Translations under genes and position numbers: made by a program
Part shown: in pieces, positions 10,155 to 24,350 of the stretch
Layout of the letters: the number at the start of each line of letters is the position of its first letter
How positions within the stretch are numbered: the first letter of the stretch is position 1
From: Charina bottae
Lineage: Eukaryota; Chordata; Lepidosauria; Squamata; Charinaidae
Reading direction: 5' to 3'
Length of the DNA stretch: 64,000 nt
Assembly (NCBI GenBank): GCA_023362775.1
Contig: JALMGJ010000006.1
Span: 11,116,501-11,180,500, forward strand
The notes under the pieces: generated by a model
Database searches by the model: none
What the model saw: the letters and a program-made list of their open reading frames with translations, nothing else
What the model was told of the DNA's origin: nothing

Positions 10155-11640
10155 GGCAGGGGAGGCTCCAGGAGTTGGGGGTGGGCAGCACGGTGTTGTG
10201 CTGGTTCTTCTCCTTCCTGTGGAGTCAGTTCCACTCAGTGTTGATGGGGGTAGAGATCCAGCTGGCTGCCCCTCATTTGTGGGCTGCTGCAAGGCTCAGT
10301 ACTCTCTCCCCTCCCATTTAATATCTACATGAAGCTGCTGGGTGAGGTCATCTGATGGTTTGGAGTGAGTATCATCAGTTTGTTTTATATCACCTGAGTG
10401 ATGCTGTGGAGGTTCTGTCTCAGTGCCTGGAGGCTGTGGGGGCCTGGATGGGGAGCAACAGGCTTCAGCTCAACCGAAGTAAGACCAAGTGGTTTGGGGT
10501 TTTTGGACCTCCTGGTTCTGGGGGACCTTCCATCTTTGGTACTGGATGGGGTGGCACTGCCACAGACAGACCTGGTGCACCATCTGGGGGTCCTCCTGGA
10601 TTCGTGGCTCCTGCTCAAAGAGCAGGTGGCAGCCGTGGCTAAGAAGGCTTTTGCACAACTTTGGGTTGTACGTAAGTTCTGCCCGTTCCTGGACTGGGGG
10701 TCCCTGCTCACGGTCACTTGTGCCCTTGTGACCTCCAGACTGGACTAGTGCAATGCACTTTACATGGGGCTGTCCTTGAAGAGTATTCAGAAGCTTCAAC
10801 TGGTGCAGAATGCGGTGGTGTGGGCAGTTACTGGTGCCGGTTACTTGGAGTATGTGACACCACTGCTCCGTGAGCTGCATTGGCTACCAGTGTGCTTCCA
10901 GGTGCAATTCAAGGTGCTGGCTGTCACCTTTAAAGCCCATCATGGCTTAGGACTGGGTTACTTACAGGACTGTCTTTTCCCAATTGTCTCTACCCGGTCC
11001 TACCCGATCCAGCAGGAGGGGCATGCTCTGGCTATTGCTGGTTGGCGGTACCCAGAAGGAGAGCCTTTTCTGCTGTGGCACCCGCCCTTTGGAACATCAT
11101 CCCCCCTAAGTGTCAGGCCCATCCCAAGAACGATGAAGAATCAGTCCATTCACACTTCAGTTCTTTATTTGCTCACACCGTATAGACAGAATCTTGCCAG
11201 ACTAAAGCCACTCTACCTAACCTAAGGGGGAATCACCTGGGAGAGCTCTAGGTCGGGGCTATTCTGAACCTCTTAGTTTTCCCACCATCGCTTCCCGGAC
11301 TGTGTCTCCTCTTATCTCCTCTACCTTCTTGGAATGTGCTCCCTCCTTCCTGAGAACCAGCGGAACTGCTGAAATCTACCACATCAAGATTAGATGGGCC
11401 TCATCCCTGCTGGCCTTCCATAAGGCCTTGAAAATTGGGTCTTGTGCCTGAGCCTGGAGTGGGATAGAGCTGTCTCCTGGCTGTGTGGATAATTGGTTGG
11501 ATGATGCCTGGCTGCAATGTGTTTTATTTTTTTTATTTTTTATATTGTGTATTTTATGAATTTTATTTATTTTGTTGTAAGCCACCTAAAGTCACATGTA
11601 TGAGATGGGCAGCTATATAAATCAAAGCAATCAGTCAATC
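10155..11640 (+). mobile_element. L2-clade LINE, 5' truncated and decayed
   Basis: Conceptual pieces in several frames match the end of an L2-type reverse transcriptase: a 'LLQGSVLSP'-like segment near 10280, 'NLGVLLDS'-like near 10580, then 'KLQLVQNA' and 'PLLRELHWLPV' near 10790-10900. The YADD region is deleted near 10370. After the ORF come the 3' UTR and an end resembling 'gccacctaaagtcac...gggcagctatataaat'. Frameshifts and stops make it non-functional. A 273-bp insertion (11111-11383) splits its C-terminal region. Same family as 33500-34468, 47650-48705 and 48706-49690. Confidence 0.85.
11111..11383 (-). mobile_element. Probable solo LTR inserted in the L2 copy
   Basis: The 273-bp stretch interrupts the L2 alignment exactly between the codons for the 'NIIPP' motif and the downstream 'TFRKELK'-like region. 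It begins tgt and ends aca, the usual LTR termini. On the minus strand it contains AATAAA in the expected place (plus 11161-11170 reads ttctttattt). The flanks ctaag and tcaag are a poor target duplication, so an LTR is likely but not proven. The segment 'acagaatcttgc.agact' recurs near 50650-50667. Confidence 0.5.
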
Positions 11641-11790
11641 AATCCCCTGGTAATCCAACTCTCAAAAAATTATGATATTTTATGAAATATAAATTAAAAT
11701 CAATGAAAAATTCACACTGTATGCACAAGAATTATTGTGAAGTTAGTAAGCTTTAACATAAAATTGGCTCTAGGAAATAGATGTTTTAAA

Positions 11791-11825
11791 GAAGGAGAAG
11801 GAGGAGGAGGAGGAGGAGGAGGAAC
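11791..11825. repeat. (GGA)n microsatellite
   Basis: AGG/GGA trinucleotide run. Confidence 0.9.
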
Positions 11826-12149
11826 TGTTGTTTGCTCTTGCATCTTAAACATTCAAACCATGGTGTCTTAACACTGATCGTACCATTTTAGAATCAATTT
11901 CTCACCATTTTGTCAACTTTGTGATCAGAATGAGCAGAATTTGAAAAGCTGGAAAAGAGGTCCAAACAACAAAGAACTAGGTCCAAATCTTCTCCTGCCT
12001 TGATTATGATGGGTAAGCTAATGCTTACAGGATCAAAAATGTTTCCTGAAAATATCCTTTGCTGGACCTGTTTACAGCCATTGCTTTCCCAATGTGCAGA
12101 AACATATTTTTTTCTCTTTCTTCTCTTTTTATTATATGCATTGATCCTG

Positions 12150-12515
12150 TCGACCCAACAGTTTGAAAGCTTTGCAAGTAGATAAATTGGGTACCACCTT
12201 AAGTGGGAGAATTTGCTGGCGTCCTGTCGGGGGTCAGCCACCGAACGAAGACCTCTTGAATGGCGGTGGCTCCGACGGATCCCGAAGCAGCAACATCTAC
12301 AGGACGTCAGCAGCCGGCTCCAACGCAAGGCATCGTGGGACATGTAGTCCAGTAGCCACGGAAGAGTCGGTTCCCTTACCCCTCCCCTTAGCGCGCGGTT
12401 TAATGTATGAAATGTATAAAATGAAATGTATACGATGTATGTAAGCCGCCTAGAGTCCTCCGTTAGGGAGGGGATAGGCGGGGTATAAATATAAGTATAA
12501 ATAAATAAATAAATA
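12150..12515 (+). mobile_element. Possible SINE with L2/CR1-like tail
   Basis: The left part (about 12155-12215) resembles the SINE body at 3098-3430: 'gcaagtagataaattgggtaccacctt' against the SINE's 'aagtagatgaataggtaccacttcgg'. The right part ends in a LINE-like tail: 'gccgcctagagtcctcc...ggcggggtataaata' plus (AAAT)n. A tRNA-type B box is absent. It could be a chimeric SINE or two adjacent fragments. Confidence 0.45.
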
Positions 12516-13233
12516 TGGGAAATGTCAACCAATCAAGGAACATAGCGAGTAAGTTTGCACAACCCTGTGCCTTAGAAGAATGTGCAAGGAGATTCATATT
12601 GTTTTCCAAACTTCATCCTACCTACTGTCACAGATTAGGATCATGGATTTACATCCACAACAGAAATAATTCCCCACCAACTGTATGTTTGGCTATGGGA
12701 GAGGTGGCACTGCCCACATTCTGTGGCTCTTCCACAAAGAAGAAGTTTCTGACTAAACCAGCTTCCCATTATGAGAAGGAACACTATATGATCCATCCAT
12801 TTATGTACAGAGCCAATGTGATAGCTACCTAGCAAATGAATGGGGTTTCATGACTGTGATAAACATGTGTCTCCAAAACCCTCTGCAGATGTTCTTCCAA
12901 GAAAGGCAGCTGTTCATTTAACACCATGGATCATAGAAAAACAACTGTGGTTACTGACATCGTGTAGATATATTTAAATCAACTGGGCTTGAGTTATGTC
13001 TCCTTAAACCCAGTTCCTTTCAATGGATCTCACTCATATTGAATTCAACCAGTATGAACAGATACACACTCAGACCTCAAGCCACAAATCTGAACTTGAA
13101 CCTGACATCTGTCTACATATATGGACACCCCTCTGATAATGAATTGCACTGCATCACTGAATTGAAGATAGTGAAAAGGAATGGAAAACGGACTTGAATA
13201 CTTAAAATAATGGACAGATTCATAATCTCTGAC

Positions 13234-13302
13234 CTGGATCTGTTGTTGAAGCAGGTTGATTTTGTGTTGTTGCTGCAGAAGTTGCTGCTGCTGTCTTGCA
13301 AT
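13234..13302 (-). CDS. SOX5: SOX5 coding exon (Q-box part of first coiled coil)
   Basis: A 69-bp phase-0 exon of 23 codons reading IARQQQQLLQQQHKINLLQQ then QIQ on the minus strand. A CTACAG acceptor precedes it (plus 13303-13308) and a GTCAGA donor follows (plus 13228-13233). SOX5, SOX6 and SOX13 are the SoxD transcription factors: nuclear HMG-box proteins that dimerise through coiled coils and act in cartilage, neural and oligodendrocyte development. This glutamine-rich stretch continues the leucine zipper encoded by 15824-15996. The peptide alone does not separate SOX5 from SOX6; the neighbouring exon does. The next exon, which should begin with V-Q-G, was not found at 1-13233, so it lies beyond the window. 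Confidence 0.93.
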
Positions 13303-13559
13303 CTGTAGGGTCAACACATGTACACGTAATTTAATGGTGTGTGCACGTATGCATGTTTGCGTCTGTGTGTGTCTGCCTCAAAAGACAGATGTTTCCAAAC
13401 GTGCTTAGATTATTGCCCATAACAGTCTTGTCCAAATTAAGACAATTTATACATCCATTCTAGTACCCAGTAAACTATTGTTTATGTGCAGGAGTCATAG
13501 TTCAATAATTGTTTTTACACTGAAAAACAGGTGATTTTTTTTTAGCCTGGAAAACATTT

Positions 13560-13860
13560 TCTTACATAATGCTAAGAACATAAGAAGGCCCATGCTGGAT
13601 GACACCACAGTGGTTAATGCCCATGAAATCAATAGCACTGTCTCCCTTGTGTTCCTCAACTAATAATATTCAGAGATAATAGTATAGAAACTGACATTCA
13701 GCCATCATAATAAGTAGCCACTGATCACTTCAACCTCCATAAATTTGCTCAATTCCCTTTAATTCTGTCCAAGTTGCTTGTATACCTACATTTTTTTTGC
13801 CCCTGCATTTTGCTCCTTTGCTATAAAATTATCCTGATTTTGTTCAGTGTGGATGAAGAA
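13560..13860 (-). mobile_element. CR1/L3-like LINE fragment
   Basis: 'aacataagaaggcccatgct...gatgacaccacagtgg' and the following 'agccatcataataagtagcc...' belong to the same dispersed family as 19840-20235 and 41711-41885. Strongly diverged. The class is assigned from recollection of amniote CR1/L3-type sequence. Confidence 0.45.
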
Positions 13861-14608
13861 GGTTTTTTTAGTCTGTAAGTTCTTATGAAAATTTATAAAC
13901 TATTTCATAAATGAGATGGAGAGAATTTCAGGTTTGGATTAAAGAAAAAACTCTTGGTCCATCCAAACTGAAGATCATTCACATCTTTAGTTTAAGCCAA
14001 GAATGAATGTTACTAAATTCCAATTCCCACCATTCCAAGTCAGCTTGCCCAATTTGGAAGGCCACATGTTGTTTAGCCTAGTTTAAATGAATTCTAGTCC
14101 TAGGTCTGGAAAGACTCCAATTTAAAGTCTTGCTGAAGTGGAATTTGGTGTTTGCCTTTTCTGACTGTGAGCCATGAACTAGATATGACATGTTGGTCTA
14201 CCATGTAATGTGAATCCAGATCCTTGTTGCTTATGGTTCAGTGTGACATGCAAACACAGAAAATTAGGTTAAATAAACCATGGTTCAGTTAAGCATGGGT
14301 AAGAGTGTCCAGTGAATACACCCAATGACATTCAGAATGGAAAAAGACTTGAGATCTTACTGCACATATTATGGGACAGTATGAGAAAGTATCAGAAGCC
14401 AAACATCTATGTAACACTGTCAAGGGCTGCCAAACCAGTAATTCTAAAGAACAGTTTCAAAACTAGCCAGTGAGGCATGGCAAACAAGGGACATGGGGAC
14501 CCCTATGCTTTTTGCACAGACAGAAACTGGGTTATATGATGCCTCTTAATGCTGATGAAGATATATACTGTACAGATGGGGAAACTGACACTGAGCCTTC
14601 AATTACCA

Positions 14609-14876
14609 CAGGGGTGGGGAACGTTTTTTCTGCCAAGGGCCATTTGGACATTTATAACCGGGGACCGGGGGAGTGGGGGGCGGGGTTTCTGGGATTTCCA
14701 CGGACCGGGGGCCAGAGTTTGCGGGCGGGAGCCAATCACAAGCACTGGGGGCGGGGTTTGCGGGCGGGAGCCAATCACGTGGAAGGGGCAGGGTTTGCGG
14801 GCAGGAGCCCCGCGGGCCTTAGGTGGGAGCCCCGCGGGCCTTATACAGCCTGCGGGCCTGACGTTGCCCACCCCTG
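14609..14876. mobile_element. GC-rich hAT-type MITE
   Basis: The termini are caggggtggggaacgt at the left and acgttgcccacccctg at the right, imperfect inverted repeats. A perfect 8-bp duplication, aattacca, lies at 14601-14608 and 14877-14884. The interior holds about three copies of a module, 'gtttgcgggcgggagccaat', which contains GC-box and CCAAT-box sequences. There is no transposase. Confidence 0.9.
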
Positions 14877-14884
14877 AATTACCA

Positions 14885-16984
<2,100 letters not shown>

Positions 16985-18160
16985 TAAGATCAGAGAATTG
17001 AAAGAGGTCACGGAGGCCATGAAATCCAACCCTCTGCTCAATGCAGGAACTCAAATCAAAGCATCTCAGACTGATGGCTGTCAAGCCTCTGCTTGGACGT
17101 CTCAGATGAATGGGAGCCCACCACCTCTTTGGATAATTGGATCCACGCCTGTGCTACTCTTATTGTTTGGAAGTTTTTCCTAGCCTTTAACCAAATTATG
17201 CCTTCTTGGAATTTATTCCATACCCTCTACTCTGGGATAACAGAAAACAGGCCATGGCCTTCTTCTTTGTGACATCCTTTCAAATACTTGAAAAGTGCTA
17301 TTCCCTTTGAGTTGTGTTTTCTCAAGAAGAAATTTAGTGTACTGATTTTCTTATTTTCTCCTTGTAGCCTCCTTAGCTAGTTCTTACTTTCCTGCTCCGC
17401 ACTGATTCCAGTTGATGTGAATCTTTCTTAAAACATGGTTGTTAAGTTAGAGTACAATACATGAGGCAAAAGTATTATCTCCCTGAAAGTATTACTTCCT
17501 GAGATTCGGAAGGTATATTTCTGTTGATGCAACCATACGTTGTATTTGTCTTTTTAAAATCCATGTCTCACTGCTGACTCATATTCAGGTTGTGATGAAC
17601 TGCAGTTCCAAGACACTTTTCACACAAAGTTAGGCATCCCCCATCCTATACCTATGCATTTGATTTCCTAAATAAAGGACTTTGCATTCTGTCAATTAAA
17701 TTTTATTCTGTTAGTTTTAGCTTTAACTTAACAAGGTCATCTGAATTTTGTCCCTATCTTCTAGAGCAGTGTTTCTCAACCTCATGCTGGCTGGGGAATT
17801 CTGGGAGTTGAAGTCCACACATCTTCAAGTTGCTGAGGTTGAATAACACTGTTCTAGAGTATTAGCTATCCCACCAGTTTTGTGTCATAACAATATTTGT
17901 GATTGATAAGCATATCTTCCACCTCTATATCCAAATCACTGAGACACAACATTTAATATTTCACTCTTGCTTGATAACACAACACTGATGACCCCTCTTT
18001 AAGTGTGGTTTTCAAGCCAACTATGGGTCATTCTGACAGACATGCCATCAAGACCACACTTAACTCATACGATAATCCAAATGTTTTACTGTACTTTGTC
18101 AAATAGATCATATATGGAATCTAGGAACACAGGAAGCTACTGTATACCTAATCAATCTTT
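16985..18160 (-). mobile_element. Long CR1/L3-like LINE, minus strand, split by a hAT element
   Basis: The left end carries the CR1-type 3' region read backwards ('gaggccatgaaatccaaccctctgct', then 'caggaactcaaatcaaagcatct'). Continuity with CR1/L3-type sequence runs through 'caaatacttgaaaagtgcta' near 17281 to about 18160. A hAT element at 17767-17851 interrupts it, and the LINE resumes directly after with 'tattagctatcccaccag'. Diverged and without an open frame. Confidence 0.65.
17767..17851. mobile_element. Small palindromic hAT-type MITE
   Basis: It begins cagtgtttctcaacct and ends aggttgaataacactg. A perfect 8-bp duplication, ttctagag, flanks it (17759-17766 and 17852-17859). It is 85 bp long and was inserted into the CR1-like LINE. 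Related copy: 39874-39989. Confidence 0.92.
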
Positions 18161-18650
18161 GGACCAGTATTGGACAAAAATTATTACTAGCCCGGTATTG
18201 TCAACACTGACTGGCAACAGTTCTATAGGGTTTGAGCCAGGAGACTGGGTCCCCCCCCCTCCTTCTGGGGATACTGAAGCTTGAACCAGGATTTTCTGCA
18301 AGCAAAGCAGTGCTTTATTATTGGGGTATGCCCCCCATCTGTTGAAGGGAACTCAGTATGAGCTTCATGTAGTAACACCACCTCTTCCAACCTAGCATTT
18401 TCCACTGTTGAATGGGAAATCCTGGAGTTAGAGTTCCAATACATCTCATTAGTACCGGATGGGGAAGTTGCAATAGGAAGTTCTAAATCTACATGGTTAG
18501 AGCATGAAAAACTCATCCCTAGGTAACATGGGCAAATGTAACCTTAAAGACCAGCTCTCATTTCCACTGGACCTGGTGGGACAATATAAACCTTTCCAGG
18601 AAAAACGAGTCAAAACATGTCAGTGTAAGTACATGTCCCAAGCAAGTAAA
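18161..18650. other. Intronic sequence, nothing recognised
   Basis: Unique sequence with a short C run near 18252. No coding exon was seen. Confidence 0.4.
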
Positions 18651-18653
18651 GGT

Positions 18654-18679
18654 CCACCACCACCACCACCACCACCACC

Positions 18680-18734
<55 letters not shown>

Positions 18735-18736
18735 AA
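18654..18736. repeat. Compound (CCA)n-(CT)n microsatellite
   Basis: About nine CCA units run directly into about 25 CT units with one interruption. Confidence 0.95.
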
Positions 18737-19321
18737 GCCCTGCCATTAATTTTTAAAATTCATAGGGACATGAATGTTATTTATTTGCTTGTGACAGATT
18801 TATGTAAAAAAGACATTTCCCCCCAACTAGCCACTGCATATGCTCAGCTTCTCAGAGCTACTCAACATATGTGCCTTTGTCTCTCTCACTCATGCACTGT
18901 ATATGCTTGGCTTCCCTCTCTGTCCAGTCTCCATGTCCGGTCTCTCATTCTTTGCCCCATGTTTGGCATCTCTCCTACACATTGCCACATGCACTTGGTT
19001 TTTTCACCTACGATGTGTGCTTGGCCTCTGCCTCCTTCTACCAGTCATCACCTTTCCCTACGGTACTCCTCCCTCTAGCCTTCCTCTCCCCTCTCCCCCT
19101 CCACAATTCTACCAGTTAGGGAACGCTGAAAGTGGAAAAGGTGTAACCGTAACCGTGTGCTTTTTAAACATGTCTTAAAAGAATCTGTAATAAAGTAACA
19201 TACAAGAACAACAAGAGAACAGATTTATCCTGATCCACACATCCTGATCTGTTACATCCTGTTCTGTCATAAGAAGTGTTCCCTGTTTGGACCACCATTC
19301 AGCTTTCCATATCAGATTCTT

Positions 19322-19440
19322 CAGGAAGGAAGGAAGGAAGGAAGGAAGGAAGGAAGGAAGGAAGGAAGGAAGGAAGGAAGGAAGGAAGGAAGGAGAGAAA
19401 CAGAGGGAAGGAAAAGGAAAAAAAGGAAAAGGAAAAGGAA
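19322..19440. repeat. (GGAA)n microsatellite with degenerate flank
   Basis: About 18 GGAA units, then a purine-rich GGAAAA stretch. Pure purine on the plus strand over most of its length. Confidence 0.95.
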
Positions 19441-19839
19441 AACCTTGTAGTTAGTTTATAGAAGACTCCCACTCAGGTCCAGAAAGATCTATGGGCAACT
19501 GTAGTTCCTCCATTCTTGTCAAGATGGAGAGATTTCCCTGTACAGTACTATATTTGTGAAGGTTTTCCGAGTATGGAACGTTATGTCTCACACAGGGAAG
19601 CATCTCTTCCTATTAAGAAAGCAAAGTCTCTCCAGTCTAATAAGTTGCATTTCAAGTAAAGTCTGCCTGGGGTATATTTTGCTGTTTCTGTTCTTTGCGG
19701 TCACATCTTCGGAAGGCGCCTTGCATCAGGCTGCAGCCTTGGAAATGCAACCCTGCCATTGAGGCAGGAAAGGTGTAGCCCTTGCTGATACGTCTGCATC
19801 TAAACAGACAATAGCAAGGGGAGAAGGGATGGGAGACCA

Positions 19840-20235
19840 TTAGAAGAGCTCTGCTGGATCAGGCCAAGCACCCAACTAGTCCAGCCTTCTCCGTCATGCA
19901 GGGGCAACCAGATGCATTCCATACACTCACAAGTCTGGGCTGGACAAAGTAGCCATTTCCCACTGTTACTCCCCAACAGTTGGTATTTAAGGTACATTGC
20001 CAATGATTCAGAAGACAAGATATGTCTTTCAAGGACATACAGTACCATCATTATAGGCTGATTTCTCCCTGAATCTGTCTAGTTCCCATTTAAAATGGTC
20101 TAAATGAGTGACTACCACCACTCCTGACGGCAGTGGATTCCCCAACACTGTCTTGTGCAAAGAACTGAGTTCTTTGATCAACTCAAGGAAATGGATCCTC
20201 TAACTTGGAGTCTTTTTCTCAGCACCCATTGAATG
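19840..20235 (-). mobile_element. CR1/L3-like LINE fragment
   Basis: 'agctctgctggatcaggcca...actagtccagcc' and the following 'ttggtatttaaggtacattg' place it in the same family as 13560-13860 and 41711-41885. It extends to about 20235 through a 'cagtggattccccaacactg' segment. Degenerate, no open frame. Confidence 0.55.
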
Positions 20236-22560
20236 GATTGTGTTTTCATTAAACTATTCATTATCAATGTATCTGTGAAGTTGGATTTTTTTCTCTCTGA
20301 TAAATTAGTTTACAGTTATCTCATTTCTCTGGTTTGAAGAGATCATTTAGTCATTCTTAGACATCCCTTTTCAAATAACATCACCATGGATAATTGGAGG
20401 TCACCCTCCTTGCTGACTCTCAACATCACACTGTTTTTGAATTCTTTAAGAAAGAAACAGATCTTACGCAGGATTTTTGGGAAGCAAAAAATTCCTGTTC
20501 TTGCACGCATGCATAAAATTGCTTTACAGTGTTTCATGAATGTGAAGCCTCCCTGATTGTCTGCAATTTCCAGTCTGAAAAAGTTAAGTGAGAGAAGTTC
20601 CACAGGAAAAGATATCCAGGGAGGCATCAGACCACTGGAGAAATGACTGTAGAATGAAAGACAGGGCATCAACACAACCCTTGGACACTTTCAGAAAACA
20701 AGTGCCCTTTACCTATGGCATTTTCTCTAAAATTCTCTTCTCTCATGAAATAAACATCCAACATAATTTCTCTTTCATCACATGGAATGAGAACTGATAG
20801 GGGGGAAAGGAGATTTTTTAAAAATGCATGGCACTACTTCTGAAAATCCAAGCAAACAATATCTACCCTGTTAATTCAGTGACACTCCCCCCATGACTCA
20901 CTTTAATGAAACCCCCAGAAGTATAGTTGCCATGCTTTGTGTGTGGAGAACAGTGGCATGCGAGAACCTGTTTGCAGTCAAGAAAAAAACCTTTTGTAAT
21001 TTATGGTTTTCACTTCAAACAGTATTGGTGACTAAGGTTTTGCTAAAATGATGGGTTTGACACCTGGACATGGAAATTGTCAGAAAGTATATTTCACTAA
21101 TTTTTAAAGAAATTAGCTCTTTTTCCCCTTCTTTCTCCCAACAAAAATAGTATAGCTACTTCTAACTAACAGCTTCTCAGTTGCAAGATGAGCTGTTCAG
21201 AAACACTGGTTATCAAGTCGTATCTTTTACATTTATTTTATCAAAGCATTTAGACAAGGCAGTAAGTAACCCGCTATGGAAGAAAGCTATGGAAACATGC
21301 AGGAGAGGAAACATGGAATTTGAGCCAAATGTCAAGATTGCAATTGCCAACCAACTCAAGGCAATTCACTTTGCAAATCTCCAGAAGGGGGTTCCCCCAC
21401 CCGAAATCAACCAAACCAATTCCTTTGATAGTATGTAATAGCCACGCTCTTGGAGAAGATGTATCCACCACAATCTCTGCCCACAATTGGCATTTCAACT
21501 GGATGATTCTGGAATGAATGTTGACAGTTGTGAAAATATTTATCATCCTTTTAATCTAGCTGGAATATTTACTAGGTAAGATGAGATACTCGGAGAAAAA
21601 CACGAATTCACAAAATTGCTTCAGTCAGGTTGACTTAACAGAGAATTATCATGGTTCCCTCCAAGAGGGAAGTGCAGTGGTTGTGTGTTCTATCAACTTG
21701 GAAGCAAAAGAAATGGTGACTTCTCCTCCTTTAGATAAATTTGGAAATTAAAATGAAAAACAATGTTTTCCAAAATGCTGATACCAGCTGAATGTGTGTG
21801 TGTATGTGTGTGTGTGTGTATGAGGGAGGGAGGGAGGGAAGGAGGGATGGGGTGTGTGTGTGTTGCAAAACAGCAATTACTGACTTGGTGTCATCCAGGT
21901 GTGTTAAAACTACAATATTCAGACTTCCAAGCCAGCATGGCAATGTCAGCTGCGAATGTTTGACACTGTTTCTAGCATATCTAGATGTACGTGTTAGGGG
22001 AGACTAGTCTTAAACAAACCAATTGCCAGCAGACTCTGTGAATTTGTGCCTGAATATGGGATGATAGGCTAGAGGGCATTGATCTCACCAAATCTTCCCC
22101 AACTCCCCCACAAAAGGAAAAGGAAGTCTGGGAGAGATAATTGGCCTGACCAAACTATTCATTGTGTACTCTTTGCTATAGCAGAGCGTTAGAGCTGGGT
22201 GGATATATACCACGGCAGTAAAATATTTTCTTTCTATAGATCCCAGACTATAGATTAGACTGGGAAGTTGAAGGCTAGAAGAATGCAACAATAAACAGTT
22301 TCTGTACTCTTGACATGGGAACTGGGCATGACTTGAGGGCACTTCTATGTTAACACTGAGGGTTTCACACTGCCCTTTTTCCAAGTCAGATCTTGGAAAA
22401 TCTTCCAAAGATCTTCCTTTAGCTTTTTTATGCAGAAGGCCAGGATGGGTAGCAAACTGGGATAAAGACTTCCTCCTTTGATCTCCCCCCCTCCCCACAC
22501 ACACACACCTGGAATAGTGGTTTCATTGCTCTAAATGATCTCCTGATTTCAGAAGAAATA
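20236..22560. other. Intronic sequence with (GT)n and (GGGA)n runs
   Basis: Mostly unique AT-rich DNA. (GT)n lies at 21795-21819, (GGGA)n at 21824-21847 and a second GT run at 21851-21862. No splice-supported exon was seen. Confidence 0.45.
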
Positions 22561-22568
22561 GTCTAGAA

Positions 22569-22872
22569 CAGCCTTCTCAACCTTTTGACCCTGGAGGAAC
22601 CCTTGAAATATTTTTCAGGCCTCGGGGAATCCCTGCACATTCAGGCTCAAATATAGGTCAGAAGTTACAAAATTATTATTATTCATTTTTGTGTAGGACT
22701 GCATATATGCATTAACAGTGTTTCTAAATAATAAAGCATGACACTTACCTCTTTAATGTGAAGTTGCCCGAATTTGAAATAATTTTTAAAATAAATTGTG
22801 ATCTCCCAGGGAACCCCTAGTGACCTCTCACGGAACTCTAGGGTGCCACGGAACCCTACTTGAGAAACCCTG
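22569..22872. mobile_element. hAT-type MITE, 300-bp family
   Basis: It begins cagccttctcaacctttt and ends ttgagaaaccctg. Flanks gtctagaa and gcctagaa (22561-22568, 22873-22880) agree at 7 of 8 bases. Other copies are at 39493-39783 (inverted) and 54953-55261, both with 7-of-8 duplications. No open frame. Confidence 0.9.
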
Positions 22873-22954
22873 GCCTAGAATCTCTGTTTCTCAGTCACTG
22901 TTCTGACTTTACAGAACAGCCTCCCCTTGGAATTAAAATTTGCAACGTTCCTCT

Positions 22955-23215
22955 TAATGTTCCAGAAGCTGTTTAAGAAAGAGCTGTTCCATACAGCATT
23001 TAGGAATTTAATTGTTGATGATTTTTAACTTCTGTTTAACTGTTATGTTCCACTTTTTGTTTTGCATTTTGGTGTTCTTATTCTTATTCCAGTTTTGATT
23101 GTAATGATGTTTACTGTGACTGTTTTAATTGGTTGTATGTTTTATTAGGCTTCTGTAAACCACAATGGATCTTTTTGATTTGTTGGTACACCAACAGAAT
23201 AAATACTTCTAGTTT
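22955..23215 (+). mobile_element. Decayed L2/CR1-type LINE 3' end
   Basis: 'gaaagagctgttccatacag' resembles the end of the LINE ORF, followed by a T-rich 3' UTR and a degenerate 'gtaaaccacaatggatc...' end with 'gaataaata'. Diverged. Confidence 0.4.
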
Positions 23216-23422
23216 GGACTGAGCTTAAAGGGGACTGAACTGAACATTGCAAGCTGGAAAGTGATCCTGTTGCCAGATTCCTCTTTCATGCTCTCTCTAG
23301 CAGTCATAATCCTTGCTAACAAATCTACAGCCTAAACAAAATAGGAGGTGAGCATTTTAAAGAAAAATCCAGTGAAACAAAAATACAAATCAAATCTGAG
23401 AGAGAGAAAAAAAGCATCCCAA

Positions 23423-23459
23423 CCACACACACAAACACACACACATACACACACACACT
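23423..23459. repeat. (CA)n microsatellite, interrupted
   Basis: ACACAC runs with a few interruptions. Confidence 0.85.
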
Positions 23460-24290
23460 TTTTAAACACCAACTGAAATTTTGGGAGATTTCTTTTTTCT
23501 TTTTTGATTTAGTCAAGCTACCTAATAAATCACCACAATTACAACTACATATAAACAGATGCATTTACATATACCCACACTATACAGCTTGAATAACGCC
23601 TAAATTAGACGGCAATTTTAACTGAAAAAGAGAGGAAACAGTGGGGCTTAATATGCAGGCAACTTTACAATTGCCAGCTTGTCACAGTACAAAATGTCGA
23701 TTACAGAAGATTAGAGAAGAAAACAGAGGTTTCTCCTTTCCTCTTGAAGATCATGAGAAAGACAGCTTTGATAAGCGAAAATATAATACCTCCAAACATA
23801 CCCCTCAAGTTATTGTAATTGATAGGAACATTCCAGCTTTAAACATAAGCTTTTAAGCTGTCCTCATTATCTTTGAAATATTCTCTGATTTTTTACCATG
23901 GGTTCCTTCACATGGCAGCCTCTTATCTTTAGGATGGGAGGGGGAGGGGGAGCCCCTAGTCCATATCTGATGTTTGCCACTGAATGCAGTCATTCACCAA
24001 TGTTGGAGTTTTGGGTGGATCCAACCCCATGTCCATATTGCATCTCATTATGTAACCTGTTGGAGGGGGGGTAATGTTATTTTGCTTTTGGTTTCACATG
24101 TTTGTTATACACCATTCATAGTCATAATGATTGTGCAGCATCATTCTAGCCATCCCACCCCACCCCAAATATTGGCAGAATTATTTAAACCAGTATGTGC
24201 ATGTAGACACAAACACACACACTTCTACAACTTTTTCAAAGGCCACCTGAAGGGACCTGGCCAGAGCCATCATTTAGAAAAGCTACACAA

Positions 24291-24350
24291 CCTTCCTTCC
24301 TTCCTTCCTTCCTTCCTTCCTTCCTTCCTTCCTTCCTTCCTTCCTTCTTT
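24291..24350. repeat. (CCTT)n microsatellite
   Basis: About 14 TTCC units. Confidence 0.95.

Noticed and set aside
10355..10880. Overlapping frames of 95-136 codons
   Set aside because: Pieces of a frameshifted L2 reverse transcriptase; not separate genes.
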